A stretch of 64,000 nucleotides of DNA from Roseovarius faecimaris (lineage in GTDB: Bacteria > Pseudomonadota > Alphaproteobacteria > Rhodobacterales > Rhodobacteraceae). Below, piece by piece: positions 29,183 through 37,394 of the stretch. The notes beneath the pieces are model-generated. The model searched no databases. It saw only the letters and a list, made by a program, of their open reading frames with translations, and was not told the origin of the DNA. Made by a program: the position numbers and the translations under genes. Numbering within the stretch: the stretch's first letter is position 1; the number at the start of each line of letters is the position of its first letter. The DNA is taken from NCBI RefSeq assembly GCF_009762325.1, contig NZ_CP034348.1, positions 3,230,501 through 3,294,500 of the forward strand, read 5' to 3'.

Positions 29183-30359
29183 CGGTTGCAAACTCCTGTT
29201 TTACCCGATCGAGCAGCACATCTTCGAGGCTCTGCCGTGTTGTTCCGGGCAAATCGGCCAGGTGCGGCAGCGCCTCCGCCTCTGACATTTGGCGCAAGGC
29301 CCGGCACAAGAGGCTGTGCACGCCGATCACACAATCATGCGCGGGGCCGCGTTCCAGACCGGCAGCGCGCTCGACAAGACCGGGGATGTCGGTGAAGAGC
29401 GCCCCGAACCGAGAAACGAACGCCTCGTCGGACATCTTTGACACGCCGACCGTTTGCCGGTTGGGGTGGGTTTTGCGCCAATGCTCGGCAATATCGATCC
29501 GGCGCGGGCACCAGACATCTTCAAAGCCCTGGATATACTCGATGAACCGTTTCAACCCGGCGAGTTTGCCCGGGCGGCCGATCAGGCGGCAATGCAGGCC
29601 GATGCTCAGCATCTTGGCCATGCCTTCCTGGCCTTCGGCATAGAGCATATCAAACGAATCCTTCAGGTACTGAAAGAACTGTTCGCCGGTGATATAGCCC
29701 GGTGCCGTGGCGAACCGCATGTCGTTTGCCTCCAGCGTGTACGGAATGATCAGCTGTTCGCGATCCCCGAATTCCACCCAATGCGGCAGGTCGTCGTCAT
29801 AGGTATCGCTGATGTAGTCGAACCCGCCTTCTTCGGCTGCCAGACGCACGGTGTTGAGGCTGCACCGGCCCGTGTACCAGCCGCGCGGGCGTTCTCCAAC
29901 GACTTCAATGTGCAGGCGCACCGCCTCGGCAATCGCGGCGCGTTCTTCGGCCTCGGGCATGTCCTTGTGTTCGACCCATTTCAGCCCGTGACTGGCAATC
30001 TCCCAGCCTGCGCGCTTCATCGCATCCACCTGCTCCGGGCTGCGCGCAAGCGCCGTGGCGACACCATATATGGTCAGTGGGATGCCCGCCCCCGTGAACA
30101 GCCGGTGAAGACGCCAGAACCCGGCGCGGGCGCCGTATTCATAGATGCTTTCCATGTTCCAATGGCGTTGACCGGGCCATTGCGCCGCACCCGGAATATC
30201 GGACAGAAACGCCTCAGAGGCGGCATCGCCGTGCAGGATGCAGTTCTCGCCACCTTCCTCATAATTCAACACGAACTGAACCGCGATCTTCGCGCCACCT
30301 GGCCATTTGGCATCCGGGGCGTGCTGCCCGTAACCGCGCATGTTCCGCTCGTAGATCAT
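29175..30359 (-). CDS. puuE: Allantoinase PuuE (polysaccharide-deacetylase type) with a partial OHCU-decarboxylase-like tail
   Basis: Residues 1-305 are a metal-independent PuuE-type allantoinase: VQFVLNYEEGGENCILHGD, YEYGARAGFWRLHRLF, WEIASHGLKWVEH, WYTGRCSLNTVRLAAEEG, SDTYDDDLPHWV and the end CPRRIDIAEHWRKTHP. It opens allantoin to allantoate. Residues 309-394 are an extra tail (DEAFVSRFGALFTDIPGLVERA, then EALPHLADLPG) that resembles only the first half of OHCU decarboxylase, the enzyme that makes allantoin from the urate oxidation product. Without the second half, which carries other catalytic residues, the tail is unlikely to be active. The gene overlaps allA by 8 nt. Confidence 0.92.
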   Translation of the reverse strand: MIYERNMRGYGQHAPDAKWPGGAKIAVQFVLNYEEGGENCILHGDAASEAFLSDIPGAAQWPGQRHWNMESIYEYGARAGFWRLHRLFTGAGIPLTIYGVATALARSPEQVDAMKRAGWEIASHGLKWVEHKDMPEAEERAAIAEAVRLHIEVVGERPRGWYTGRCSLNTVRLAAEEGGFDYISDTYDDDLPHWVEFGDREQLIIPYTLEANDMRFATAPGYITGEQFFQYLKDSFDMLYAEGQEGMAKMLSIGLHCRLIGRPGKLAGLKRFIEYIQGFEDVWCPRRIDIAEHWRKTHPNRQTVGVSKMSDEAFVSRFGALFTDIPGLVERAAGLERGPAHDCVIGVHSLLCRALRQMSEAEALPHLADLPGTTRQSLEDVLLDRVKQEFATDA

Positions 30360-30386
30360 CGGTAAGGGGCGCTCCTTGCAGTTGGG

Positions 30387-31085
30387 TCAGGTGTCTTTCG
30401 CATCATAGGGCGCATAAGCCCCGATCTTGGATGTCTTCAGCCCTGCGGCAACCAGCGCTTCGGCCATGCACACTGCCGAGGCGACGCCGTCGATCACCGG
30501 CACGCCAAACTCGTCCGAAAGGCTCTGCATCAGGTCCGCCATTCCGGCACACCCCAGAACAATCGCCTCGGCCTTGTCCTGCGTTATGGCCTCTTCGATC
30601 TCGGCGCGGATCTTGGCCAAGGTGGCCGGGTCGCCCTCTTCCAGTTTCAGAACCGGAATATCAGTCGCCCGGACTTTAGCGCATTTCTGCGCAAGACCAT
30701 AACGCATGAGGTTATTTTCCAAACCCGGAACCGAGCGGGACAACGTGGTGATTACGCTGAACTTGGTCGCAAGCATACTGGCGGCGTGATAGGCGGCCTC
30801 GCCAATCCCCAGAACGGGGACATCGGCCACACAGCGCACCGCATCCACGCCTGTGTCGTCGAAACAGGCCACGACAATGGCATCGACATCGTTGTGCTGC
30901 TTTACCTCGTCCAGCAGGCCGGGAATGCAGGTTGCCACGTCCAGAAAGCCCTGGATACTGGCCGGTCCGTTTTGCGAATTGCTTGCCACGATCTGCGTAT
31001 CGGGCCGGGCGACATCCCGCGCGGCCTTCGCGATCTTGTTGGTCATCGACGTGGTGGTGTTGGGATTGACGACGAGGAGTTTCAT
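30387..31085 (-). CDS. Asp/Glu/hydantoin racemase family protein, probable allantoin racemase
   Basis: 232 residues. It starts KLLVVNPNTTTSMT, the classic opening of the hydantoin/allantoin racemase family. The two catalytic cysteines are present as Cys74 in VVACFDDTG and Cys179 in IVLGCAGM. The family interconverts enantiomers of 5-substituted hydantoins or allantoin. Because it sits 27 bp before puuE and after the transporter genes, allantoin is the likely substrate: it would make the (S)-form used by allantoinase. A hydantoin-specific role is the alternative. Confidence 0.88.
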   Translation of the reverse strand: MKLLVVNPNTTTSMTNKIAKAARDVARPDTQIVASNSQNGPASIQGFLDVATCIPGLLDEVKQHNDVDAIVVACFDDTGVDAVRCVADVPVLGIGEAAYHAASMLATKFSVITTLSRSVPGLENNLMRYGLAQKCAKVRATDIPVLKLEEGDPATLAKIRAEIEEAITQDKAEAIVLGCAGMADLMQSLSDEFGVPVIDGVASAVCMAEALVAAGLKTSKIGAYAPYDAKDT

Positions 31086-31091
31086 GACCGC

Positions 31092-31814
31092 TTACACCTC
31101 CCCGCCGAGATAGGCCGCCTTGATCCGGTCGTCATGCAGCAACTCCTTGGAATTGCCTTCGATCATGACATTGCCGGTGGCCATGGCATAGGCCCGGTTC
31201 GAGATCGAAAGCGCCATGCGGGAGTTCTGTTCGACCAGCAAGACCGATACGCCTTCGTCGCGGTTGATGGCCACGATCGACCGCGCGATGTCCTGCACCA
31301 GTTTTGGCGCGATCCCGAGGCTGGGCTCATCCAGCAAGAGCAGCTTTGGCTTGGCCATGAGCGCACGGCCGATCACCATCATCTGCTGTTCGCCGCCCGA
31401 AAGCGTGCCGGCGGCCTGACTGTAGCGTTCTTTCAGGCGGGGGAAACGTGTCAGGATACTGTCCAGCGTGCTCTGGATGTCCGCCTTGTCCGAACGGGTG
31501 AAGGCCCCCATCATCAGGTTGTCCTTGACCGACATGTAGGGAAACACCCTCCGCCCTTCGGGCACCATGGCGATGCCGCGCTTGACGATGGCGGACGGAT
31601 CCGTGCCATCCACGCGCTCACCTTCGAACGTGACCGAGCCGGAAAGCGGTTTTGCCAGCCCGGTAATCGCGCGCAGGATCGACGACTTGCCTGCACCGTT
31701 GGCCCCGATCAGCGCAACGGTTTCGCCCTGATTGACATGAAGCGACACGCCTTTGAGCGCATAGACATGATCGTAGTAGAGTTCGACATCCTTGAAATCC
31801 AGCATGGTTGTCAT
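31092..31814 (-). CDS. livF: Branched-chain-amino-acid-type ABC transporter ATPase (LivF)
   Basis: 240 residues from ATG 31814. GTG 31820 (overlapping the livG stop as GTGA) and ATG 31805 are alternative starts. Walker A GANGAGKSSIL, Q-loop region PEGRRVFPYMSVKDNL, signature LSGGEQQMMVIGRAL and Walker B LLLLDEPSLGIAP are canonical for LivF. It should power the importer together with LivG. It lies 6 bp before the racemase gene, which ties the importer to ureide catabolism rather than amino-acid uptake. Confidence 0.92.
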   Translation of the reverse strand: MTTMLDFKDVELYYDHVYALKGVSLHVNQGETVALIGANGAGKSSILRAITGLAKPLSGSVTFEGERVDGTDPSAIVKRGIAMVPEGRRVFPYMSVKDNLMMGAFTRSDKADIQSTLDSILTRFPRLKERYSQAAGTLSGGEQQMMVIGRALMAKPKLLLLDEPSLGIAPKLVQDIARSIVAINRDEGVSVLLVEQNSRMALSISNRAYAMATGNVMIEGNSKELLHDDRIKAAYLGGEV

Positions 31815-31816
31815 GG

Positions 31817-32599
31817 TCACATCCCGATCTCGTCGTCGGCGCTGCCCAGATAGGCCTCGATGACTTTTTCGTTGTTCTGAATTTCAGACGGCGTGCCTTC
31901 GGCGATTTTTTCGCCGAAGTTAAGCACGACAATCCGGTCTGAAATGCTCATCACGGCGGGCATGTCATGTTCCACCAGCATGACCGTGACACCGCGTTCG
32001 TCGCGCACGGAGCGCACGAGGTTGACCATATTCATGGTCTCGTCGTGGTTCATGCCCGCGAATGGCTCGTCCAGCAGCAGAACCTTCGGATCCGTTGCAA
32101 GACCGATGGCGATGCCCAGCGCCCGCAGGTTGCCCTGAGGCAGGTTATGGGCCAGTTCGGAGCTGATCTCGGACATGCCAAGAAACTCCAGCAGCTCATC
32201 CGCGTAGCGCCCGAAGGCGGCCACATCCTCATGCGCGGCCTTGGAGCCCCAGAAATACCCTGCCAGCGTTGCCTTCGCCCTCAGATGCTGGGCCACGATC
32301 ACGCTTTCGCGCACCGTCATGCTTTTGAAGATCGTGGTTTCCTGGAACGTGCGGACAACGCCTTTGCGCGCGACCACATGGGGCTTGAGGTTGGAAATAC
32401 GTTCACCGCGGTACCGCACCTCGCCCGATGAGGTGGGTGTGAAGGACGAGATCATCTTGAACAGCGTCGACTTTCCGGCGCCGTTCGGGCCGATCACCGA
32501 CAGGATTTCATTCTCAGCCACATCAAAGGTGATGTCATTATTGGCGACAAGGCCGCCGTATTTCTTGGTGACGTTCCGGATTTCGACAAGCGCGTTCAT
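31817..32599 (-). CDS. livG: Branched-chain-amino-acid-type ABC transporter ATPase (LivG) with an unusual signature motif
   Basis: 260 residues. Walker A GPNGAGKSTLF, RTFQETTIFKSMTVRESV, Walker B VLLLDEPFAGMNHDE and VMLVEHDMPAVMSISDRI are those of LivG. The ABC signature is odd: LPQGNLRALGIAIGLA where LSYGQQRRLEIARAL is usual, so the second position is Pro and the third Gln, while the Gly stays. Since the P-loop and Walker B are intact it should still work. It overlaps livM upstream by 4 nt. Confidence 0.91.
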   Translation of the reverse strand: MNALVEIRNVTKKYGGLVANNDITFDVAENEILSVIGPNGAGKSTLFKMISSFTPTSSGEVRYRGERISNLKPHVVARKGVVRTFQETTIFKSMTVRESVIVAQHLRAKATLAGYFWGSKAAHEDVAAFGRYADELLEFLGMSEISSELAHNLPQGNLRALGIAIGLATDPKVLLLDEPFAGMNHDETMNMVNLVRSVRDERGVTVMLVEHDMPAVMSISDRIVVLNFGEKIAEGTPSEIQNNEKVIEAYLGSADDEIGM

Positions 32600-33576
32600 T
32601 TCTTGTCCCCCTTGCCAAAGCGCAGGCTGAGCAGCCCGTTGGGCAGGAACCGGATCACGCCGATCAGGATGAGCGAATAGACCAGCATCTGATACTTTCC
32701 GAGCTCAAAGAGCAGGTCCCATCCGAAATAGAGCACCAGCGTGCCCAGCATCGGGCCGAAGACATAGCCCAGCCCGCCGAGGAAGCAGTTGAGCATGAAA
32801 TTGACCGAGTCCATGACCTGGAAGGTGGACGGATAAACCGACTGCGAGATCGAGCCGAACATCGCGCCGCCGATCCCGCCGAAGAAGCTGGAAATCGCGA
32901 AGATCAGGATACGGATATAGGAGATGTTGACGCCGATGGAACTGGCCAGTTCCTCGTTCTGCTGCATCGAGCGGCACAGGTGCCCCAGGCGCGAGTTCAC
33001 CAGCCGGTACAGGGTGACATAGGTCAGCACCATAAGGATGCAGGCCGTGAAGTAGAACGCCATGCGGGTGTTCTCCAACGTGGAGAAATCGGGGATCAGC
33101 GGGATGCCAAAGAGCGATACGCCCGCCGGAAGCGGGATGTTGGTGATCCCTTTCGCGCCGTTGGTGATTGGCAGTGCCAACGCCGTCAGCGTCACCACCT
33201 GGGTCAGCACCAGGGTGATCATCGCGAAATAGACCCCGCGCAGCCGCAGGATGGGCAAACCGATCAGAACGGCAACCAGGGCCGCGAAAAGGCCGGCCAT
33301 CGGCAGGGAGATCCAGAAAGACCACCCCGCCTTGACCACCAGGATCGCCGACACATAGGCCCCGATCAGGGCGAAGGCCCCTTGCCCGATATTGATCCGG
33401 CCAATGTAGAAGGTCAGCCAAACCCCGGCGCTGGCGATGGCAAGCAGTGCCACCGAGGTCAGCGTGAAGTAGAAATCCCAGCGCCCGGTCGCGGCGATGA
33501 AGAGCGGCACGCCGACGAAGATGGCCAGAAGAAACAGGCCGACACCGAGCAGTTGTTTCGTGGAAAATCCCATCAT
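32596..33576 (-). CDS. livM: Branched-chain-amino-acid-type ABC transporter permease (LivM)
   Basis: 326-residue membrane protein with about nine to ten hydrophobic segments. LivM marks are GRINIGQGAFALIGAYVSAIL, LRLRGVYFAMITLVLTQV and the cytoplasmic loop RLGHLCRSMQQNEELASSIGVN. Pairs with LivH to form the channel. Located 4 bp after livH and overlapping livG. Confidence 0.93.
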   Translation of the reverse strand: MMGFSTKQLLGVGLFLLAIFVGVPLFIAATGRWDFYFTLTSVALLAIASAGVWLTFYIGRINIGQGAFALIGAYVSAILVVKAGWSFWISLPMAGLFAALVAVLIGLPILRLRGVYFAMITLVLTQVVTLTALALPITNGAKGITNIPLPAGVSLFGIPLIPDFSTLENTRMAFYFTACILMVLTYVTLYRLVNSRLGHLCRSMQQNEELASSIGVNISYIRILIFAISSFFGGIGGAMFGSISQSVYPSTFQVMDSVNFMLNCFLGGLGYVFGPMLGTLVLYFGWDLLFELGKYQMLVYSLILIGVIRFLPNGLLSLRFGKGDKK

Positions 33577-33580
33577 CTCA

Positions 33581-34450
33581 TCATCCCCACGGCTTGCCCA
33601 TCAGCCCCTGGGGCCGAATGGCGAGGAAGATCATCAGCGACACGAAGATCAGCAGATAGGTGATGTCACCATATTGCGCCAGATAGGCCAGCCCGAACGC
33701 TTCCATGAAGCCCAGGATGATCCCTCCCCAGATCGCGCCCGAAATCACGCCGGCCCCGCCGATCATCACCATCATGAAGGCCTTGATCGAGGTGGGTCCG
33801 CCCATGCCGAGGTTGACGCCAGTGATCGTCACCAGCAGTCCGCCGACAAGCCCCGCCAGCATCGCCCCGAGGGCGAAACCGATCATCGAGTAGCGATCGA
33901 CATTCACACCCATCAGCTGGGCCGCGGTACGATCCTGCGCCAGCGCGCGCAGGGCGCGGCCGGTCTTGGTATATTGCATGAGGCAGATGAAGGCGACGAT
34001 CGACAGGATCGCCAGAACGCAGATCAAAATCCGGTCATATGGCATGATCAGCCGGAAATCGTAGTTGAAAACACCGTCGACAATCTTTGGCACGCCGCGC
34101 TGTTTTTCCCCGAAAATGATCAGGATCAGCGCATCCAGCAAAAAGGCGATCCCGGCGGCCAGCAGCATCGTGCTTTCTTCGCGCGCCGATTTCTTAATCA
34201 CTGGGGCAAAGAGGTATTTCTCGATCAGGGCACCGAGAATGGCCAGGGTCACGCAGGACATGAACAAGGCCAGCACGAAGGGCACGCCCCATTGGCCATA
34301 GAAGGTATAGGTGACGAAACCACCGATCACATACATCTGCCCGTGGGCAAAGTTGAGGACGTTCATCAGGGCGAAGATCAGGGTCAGACCAAGCGCGATC
34401 ATCGCATATTGGGACCCGAGATAGACGCCATTGGCCAATATCTGTTCCAT
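33581..34450 (-). CDS. livH: Branched-chain-amino-acid-type ABC transporter permease (LivH)
   Basis: 289-residue permease. LivH marks are YAMIALGLTLIFALMNVLNFA and the loop TKTGRALRALAQDRTAAQLMGVNVDR, followed by GGPTSIKAFMMVMIGGAGVISGA. It follows livK after an 89-bp gap that holds a strong hairpin. Confidence 0.93.
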   Translation of the reverse strand: MEQILANGVYLGSQYAMIALGLTLIFALMNVLNFAHGQMYVIGGFVTYTFYGQWGVPFVLALFMSCVTLAILGALIEKYLFAPVIKKSAREESTMLLAAGIAFLLDALILIIFGEKQRGVPKIVDGVFNYDFRLIMPYDRILICVLAILSIVAFICLMQYTKTGRALRALAQDRTAAQLMGVNVDRYSMIGFALGAMLAGLVGGLLVTITGVNLGMGGPTSIKAFMMVMIGGAGVISGAIWGGIILGFMEAFGLAYLAQYGDITYLLIFVSLMIFLAIRPQGLMGKPWG

Positions 34451-34473
34451 CGGTGCTTTCTTTCTTGGGATGT

Positions 34474-34500
34474 CCCCGGGCCGCTCAATGTGGCCCGGGG
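34474..34500 (-). promoter_or_regulatory. Intercistronic hairpin between livK and livH
   Basis: A perfect 9-bp stem CCCCGGGCC / GGCCCGGGG around a 9-nt loop, without a T run on either strand. Such stems after a binding-protein gene commonly protect the upstream message and lower expression of the membrane genes. It is therefore called a processing or stabilising element, not a full terminator. Confidence 0.65.
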
Positions 34501-34539
34501 TATCTCTGCTTGGAAGAGGTGCGCAAGCAGAGCGGGAGG

Positions 34540-35727
34540 TTAGTCGACCTCAGCGACGAACAGCGTTTCGAACGCGCCGTTCTGGTAGACATTCACCACC
34601 AGAGGCACAGCCACCTGACGCTTCTGCCCGAAGGAGGTCGAACCGACATAACGCAGCTTTGCATCGCCGTTCATGTAGGGATTGGGCGCCTCGAACGTGT
34701 CCATCGTCGCCTGGAATTCCTCAACGTTGTCGATCGCGGCAGGGTTCGCCTTGAGCGTCTCGAGGATATATTCCAGCGCATAAACCTTGGTGTTCGACTC
34801 GTCGTTATACTCACCGAACATCTCGGTGTAGCGCGCGACAAATTCGTTCATCATCGGCGAGGCCAGCTCGGGCGTTGACGCCCCACCCACCGAAATGAAA
34901 CCGTTGGCCAGATCGCCGGCCCCTTCGGCCAGCACCCCGGCATCCTGCGCGGTCTCGGTCGAGATGAAACCCTGGAAGCCAAGCTCGCGCGCCGAGCGGA
35001 TCAACTGAGGCGCATTCGCCGGCGACACACCAGAAAGCACGAGCAGATCGGGTCGCTTGCGCATGACAGGCGTCAGCACGGGCGTGAAGTCGGTGGTGTC
35101 GACCTGGTACGTCACATTGGCCGAGACCACTTCGAGGCCCAGAGCTTCGGCTGCGGCGACACCGCCATCGCGCTGGCTGAGCGGATCGGATTCGTTGGCG
35201 GCAATGAAAGCGACGGATTTGACGCCCTTTTCTTCCATCAGGTATTTGTAGATCGCCGGACCCGACTGGTAGTTGGCGACCATACCCAGCACGGCGTTTG
35301 AGGCCGGCGCGGTATAGAGCTCTTTCGGGAAGGCATAGGGGAAATACATGATCCCGTTGGCCTCGGCCACGGGGCGGACTGCTGCGGCACCGTCATCGAC
35401 ATTGGGGCCGACGACATAGTGAATGCCTTCTTGCGCCATCTTCTCCATGCCAGCGATCGCGCGCTTGGGGTCTTTTTGGTCATCGAAGGACACGATCTCG
35501 ATGTCGTAAGTCGTACCGCCGATTTCGTATCCGCCGGTTTCGTTGATCCACGCCGCGCGGGTTTCCATCGACCGCTGGTTGGAAATACCCCAAGCCGCGG
35601 CGGGCCCGCTTGTCACGCCGACAAACCCGATCTTCAGCGTCGGGTTTTCGGCCAGCGCCGACGTCGTGCCGAACGTGGCCAGCGTTGCGGCGGTCAGCGC
35701 CGCTTTCATGAGTGTTCTACGTTGCAT
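34540..35727 (-). CDS. Periplasmic binding protein of the Liv/urea/amide ABC family (ureide-type importer)
   Basis: 395 residues with a signal peptide (RRTLMKAALTAATLATFGTTSALA, cut before ENPT). The type I periplasmic fold shows LKIGFVGVTSGPAAAWGI, SFDDQKDPKRAIAGMEKM, HYVVGPNVDDGAAAVRPVAE and VKSVAFIAANESDP. It opens the operon livKHMGF-racemase-puuE-allA-allE-glcB. The neighbours all act on allantoin or its products, so allantoin or a hydantoin is the best guess for the ligand; the family name (branched-chain amino acids) should not be taken literally. The ligand is inferred only from context. Confidence 0.9.
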   Translation of the reverse strand: MQRRTLMKAALTAATLATFGTTSALAENPTLKIGFVGVTSGPAAAWGISNQRSMETRAAWINETGGYEIGGTTYDIEIVSFDDQKDPKRAIAGMEKMAQEGIHYVVGPNVDDGAAAVRPVAEANGIMYFPYAFPKELYTAPASNAVLGMVANYQSGPAIYKYLMEEKGVKSVAFIAANESDPLSQRDGGVAAAEALGLEVVSANVTYQVDTTDFTPVLTPVMRKRPDLLVLSGVSPANAPQLIRSARELGFQGFISTETAQDAGVLAEGAGDLANGFISVGGASTPELASPMMNEFVARYTEMFGEYNDESNTKVYALEYILETLKANPAAIDNVEEFQATMDTFEAPNPYMNGDAKLRYVGSTSFGQKRQVAVPLVVNVYQNGAFETLFVAEVD

Positions 35728-35814
35728 CTACATCTCCCGTTGAATTCAACCTTGGCGCCAAGAGCACCTTTCTGGACGGCAGTCAGATGGAACTCCCATG
35801 CGCGCCGCACAGAC

Positions 35815-35868
35815 ACTTCACGATTGTTAACAATCTTTGTCAACACATTTTGAAATATGGTCGACAAA
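35815..35868 (-). promoter_or_regulatory. Promoter and operator of the liv-ureide operon
   Basis: On the minus strand TTGACA (35843-35838) is followed after 17 nt by TGAAGT (35820-35815), a fair sigma-70 pair for livK. Between them lies the perfect 12-bp palindrome ATTGTTAACAAT (35823-35834). A second, imperfect 9-bp inverted repeat TTTGTCAAC / GTCGACAAA lies at 35836-35844 and 35860-35868. The GntR-family gene starts about 90 bp away in the other direction, so these are probable binding sites for it. Activity is inferred. Confidence 0.6.
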
Positions 35869-35953
35869 TCTGATTGCTTGGTCTTAAGGTTTGAAGACCG
35901 TATAAAAAACACCAGTTTCATTGAACAAGCCAAACAAGCCAGGACGCCCAAAA

Positions 35954-36670
35954 GTGCCACTCAAACCCAAGGCAAGCCCTCAGAAACAAACGGATATTCG
36001 CTCCGATCCCGATGAGGGTTTCATTGTTGAGCGCATATACAAAGCCGTCATGGAACAGCGCCTGGCCCCCAAAACCAAGCTGAGCGAGGCGCGTCTTTGT
36101 GAAACTTTTGGTGTCGGGCGGATGCGCGTTCGACGCGCGCTTCTGCTGCTTTCAAGCCAGGGAATTATCGATCTTCAGTCGAATCGGGGGGCTTTTGTTG
36201 CGTGTCCTGACACATCTGAGGCGAATGACGTCTTTGCCGCCCGGCTGCTGATTGAACCACCGCTTGTCCGGCAACTGGCCGAGAGCGCGGGCGAGATTGA
36301 CCTGACATTGCTCACCGATCATATCGCTCTGGAAGACGCCGCCCGGGCCAAGAACGAGCGCACCGAAATCATTCGACTTTCAGGAGAGTTTCACACCAAG
36401 CTGGCGCAGGCGACCGGCAACAAGTTCATCACACGCATGATGCGCGAGCTTGTCACCCGCACCTCGCTCATTGTCGGCCTGTTCGGATCTTCGGAAAACT
36501 CAAGCTGCCCCGATGACGAACACAGCAATATTCTGCAGGCGATCAGATCAGAAGATCCCGGGAAAGCGGAACATCTGCTCATCACGCATCTGGAACACAT
36601 CCAAAGCGGTTTGGACATGCAAACGCGCCATCCGCCCCAGGATGATCTGGCCGTTATTCTCGGAGCATAA
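35954..36670 (+). CDS. GntR family (FadR/FCD type) transcriptional regulator
   Basis: 238 residues from GTG 35954. An N-terminal winged helix (VERIYKAVMEQRLAPKTKLSEARLCETFGVGRMRVRRALLLL in outline) is followed by an all-helical FCD ligand domain with HTKLAQATGN and the metal/ligand-site histidines around DDEHSNILQAI and THLEHI. The frame opens at TTG 35921, but that codon has no ribosome site, while GTG 35954 has AGGA nine bases upstream. A TATAAA (35901-35906) with TTGGTC 17 nt before it could be its promoter. Divergent from livK, it is the likely ureide-responsive regulator of the operon. Confidence 0.88.
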   Translation: MPLKPKASPQKQTDIRSDPDEGFIVERIYKAVMEQRLAPKTKLSEARLCETFGVGRMRVRRALLLLSSQGIIDLQSNRGAFVACPDTSEANDVFAARLLIEPPLVRQLAESAGEIDLTLLTDHIALEDAARAKNERTEIIRLSGEFHTKLAQATGNKFITRMMRELVTRTSLIVGLFGSSENSSCPDDEHSNILQAIRSEDPGKAEHLLITHLEHIQSGLDMQTRHPPQDDLAVILGA

Positions 36671-37394
36671 AAATACGACTGACCTCATCGTGCCCTGACG
36701 TCCCTCCTCGCTGATCAGACCCCGGCGCAGGGCTGAATTCTCAAAACCCAAGAGGTGCGGGATACGGTGACCAGGTCTCAATGCGCGCCTACGGCAGTGC
36801 AATAGCGATCAAGAACAGGCTCAGCCGGTTTTCGCGGTCTTTGAAATATACGTTTAGGTTGCACCAAGGGCCGTTCGCTCAGTGCTCAAGCTGTCTTTCT
36901 GGGACGAAACGAACGTGATGAGAGCAATCATCGGAGCAGCCGCCGCGAATTCAGCATCTGTCCCTCGAATGCTGCTTTCGAACCTGCCAAGATTTTGCGC
37001 CCGCAGCGAATGACCGTTCGGACCAAGATTAGCGCGGCATGACATCGCAGGAGTATTGGTCTGCGCGAAGCGTTCCAAGCATCCACCAAGATACAGGTTG
37101 CGGGCTCGAACCGGAGCCGCGCTGCAACTTGGACGAATGTCAGTTCGGACGCGGAAGAAAGAGACCACTCAATCCGGTCGAAGAATACAGGTGCCGCCCG
37201 TCCCGCCCCCACCGATTGCAGCGCCCTGCATCCGAACAAGATAAATAAAAACAAAGGGGTATCGAATTCGACTGAAGCTTGTATCCTCTAATCACAAGAA
37301 AAGGCGCGGAAACCCGATTCGATCACGAATGCTGGAGTGTCGGGCATCCGGCCAAACTGACGACGAAAATTTGGTTTTGGGGGAGTTCAGAAAG
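36671..37394 (+). other. 724-bp stretch without a supported gene
   Basis: Short open frames exist on both strands (for example 36854-37168 minus and 37039-37248 plus) but have no ribosome site and no recognisable family. The part at about 36860-37170 reads like a decayed interspersed sequence. The right end (about 37230-37394) is AT-richer and should contain the promoter of the putative precursor gene; I could not pick a convincing -35/-10 pair. Confidence 0.5.

Noticed and set aside
34474..34500. Rho-independent terminator after livK
   Set aside because: The stem is strong but there is no T run on the minus strand, and the operon continues into livH.
36854..37254. Small minus-strand frames before the precursor gene, considered as extra precursor peptides
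   Set aside because: No leader-like pattern, no ribosome site, overlapping frames in both strands.
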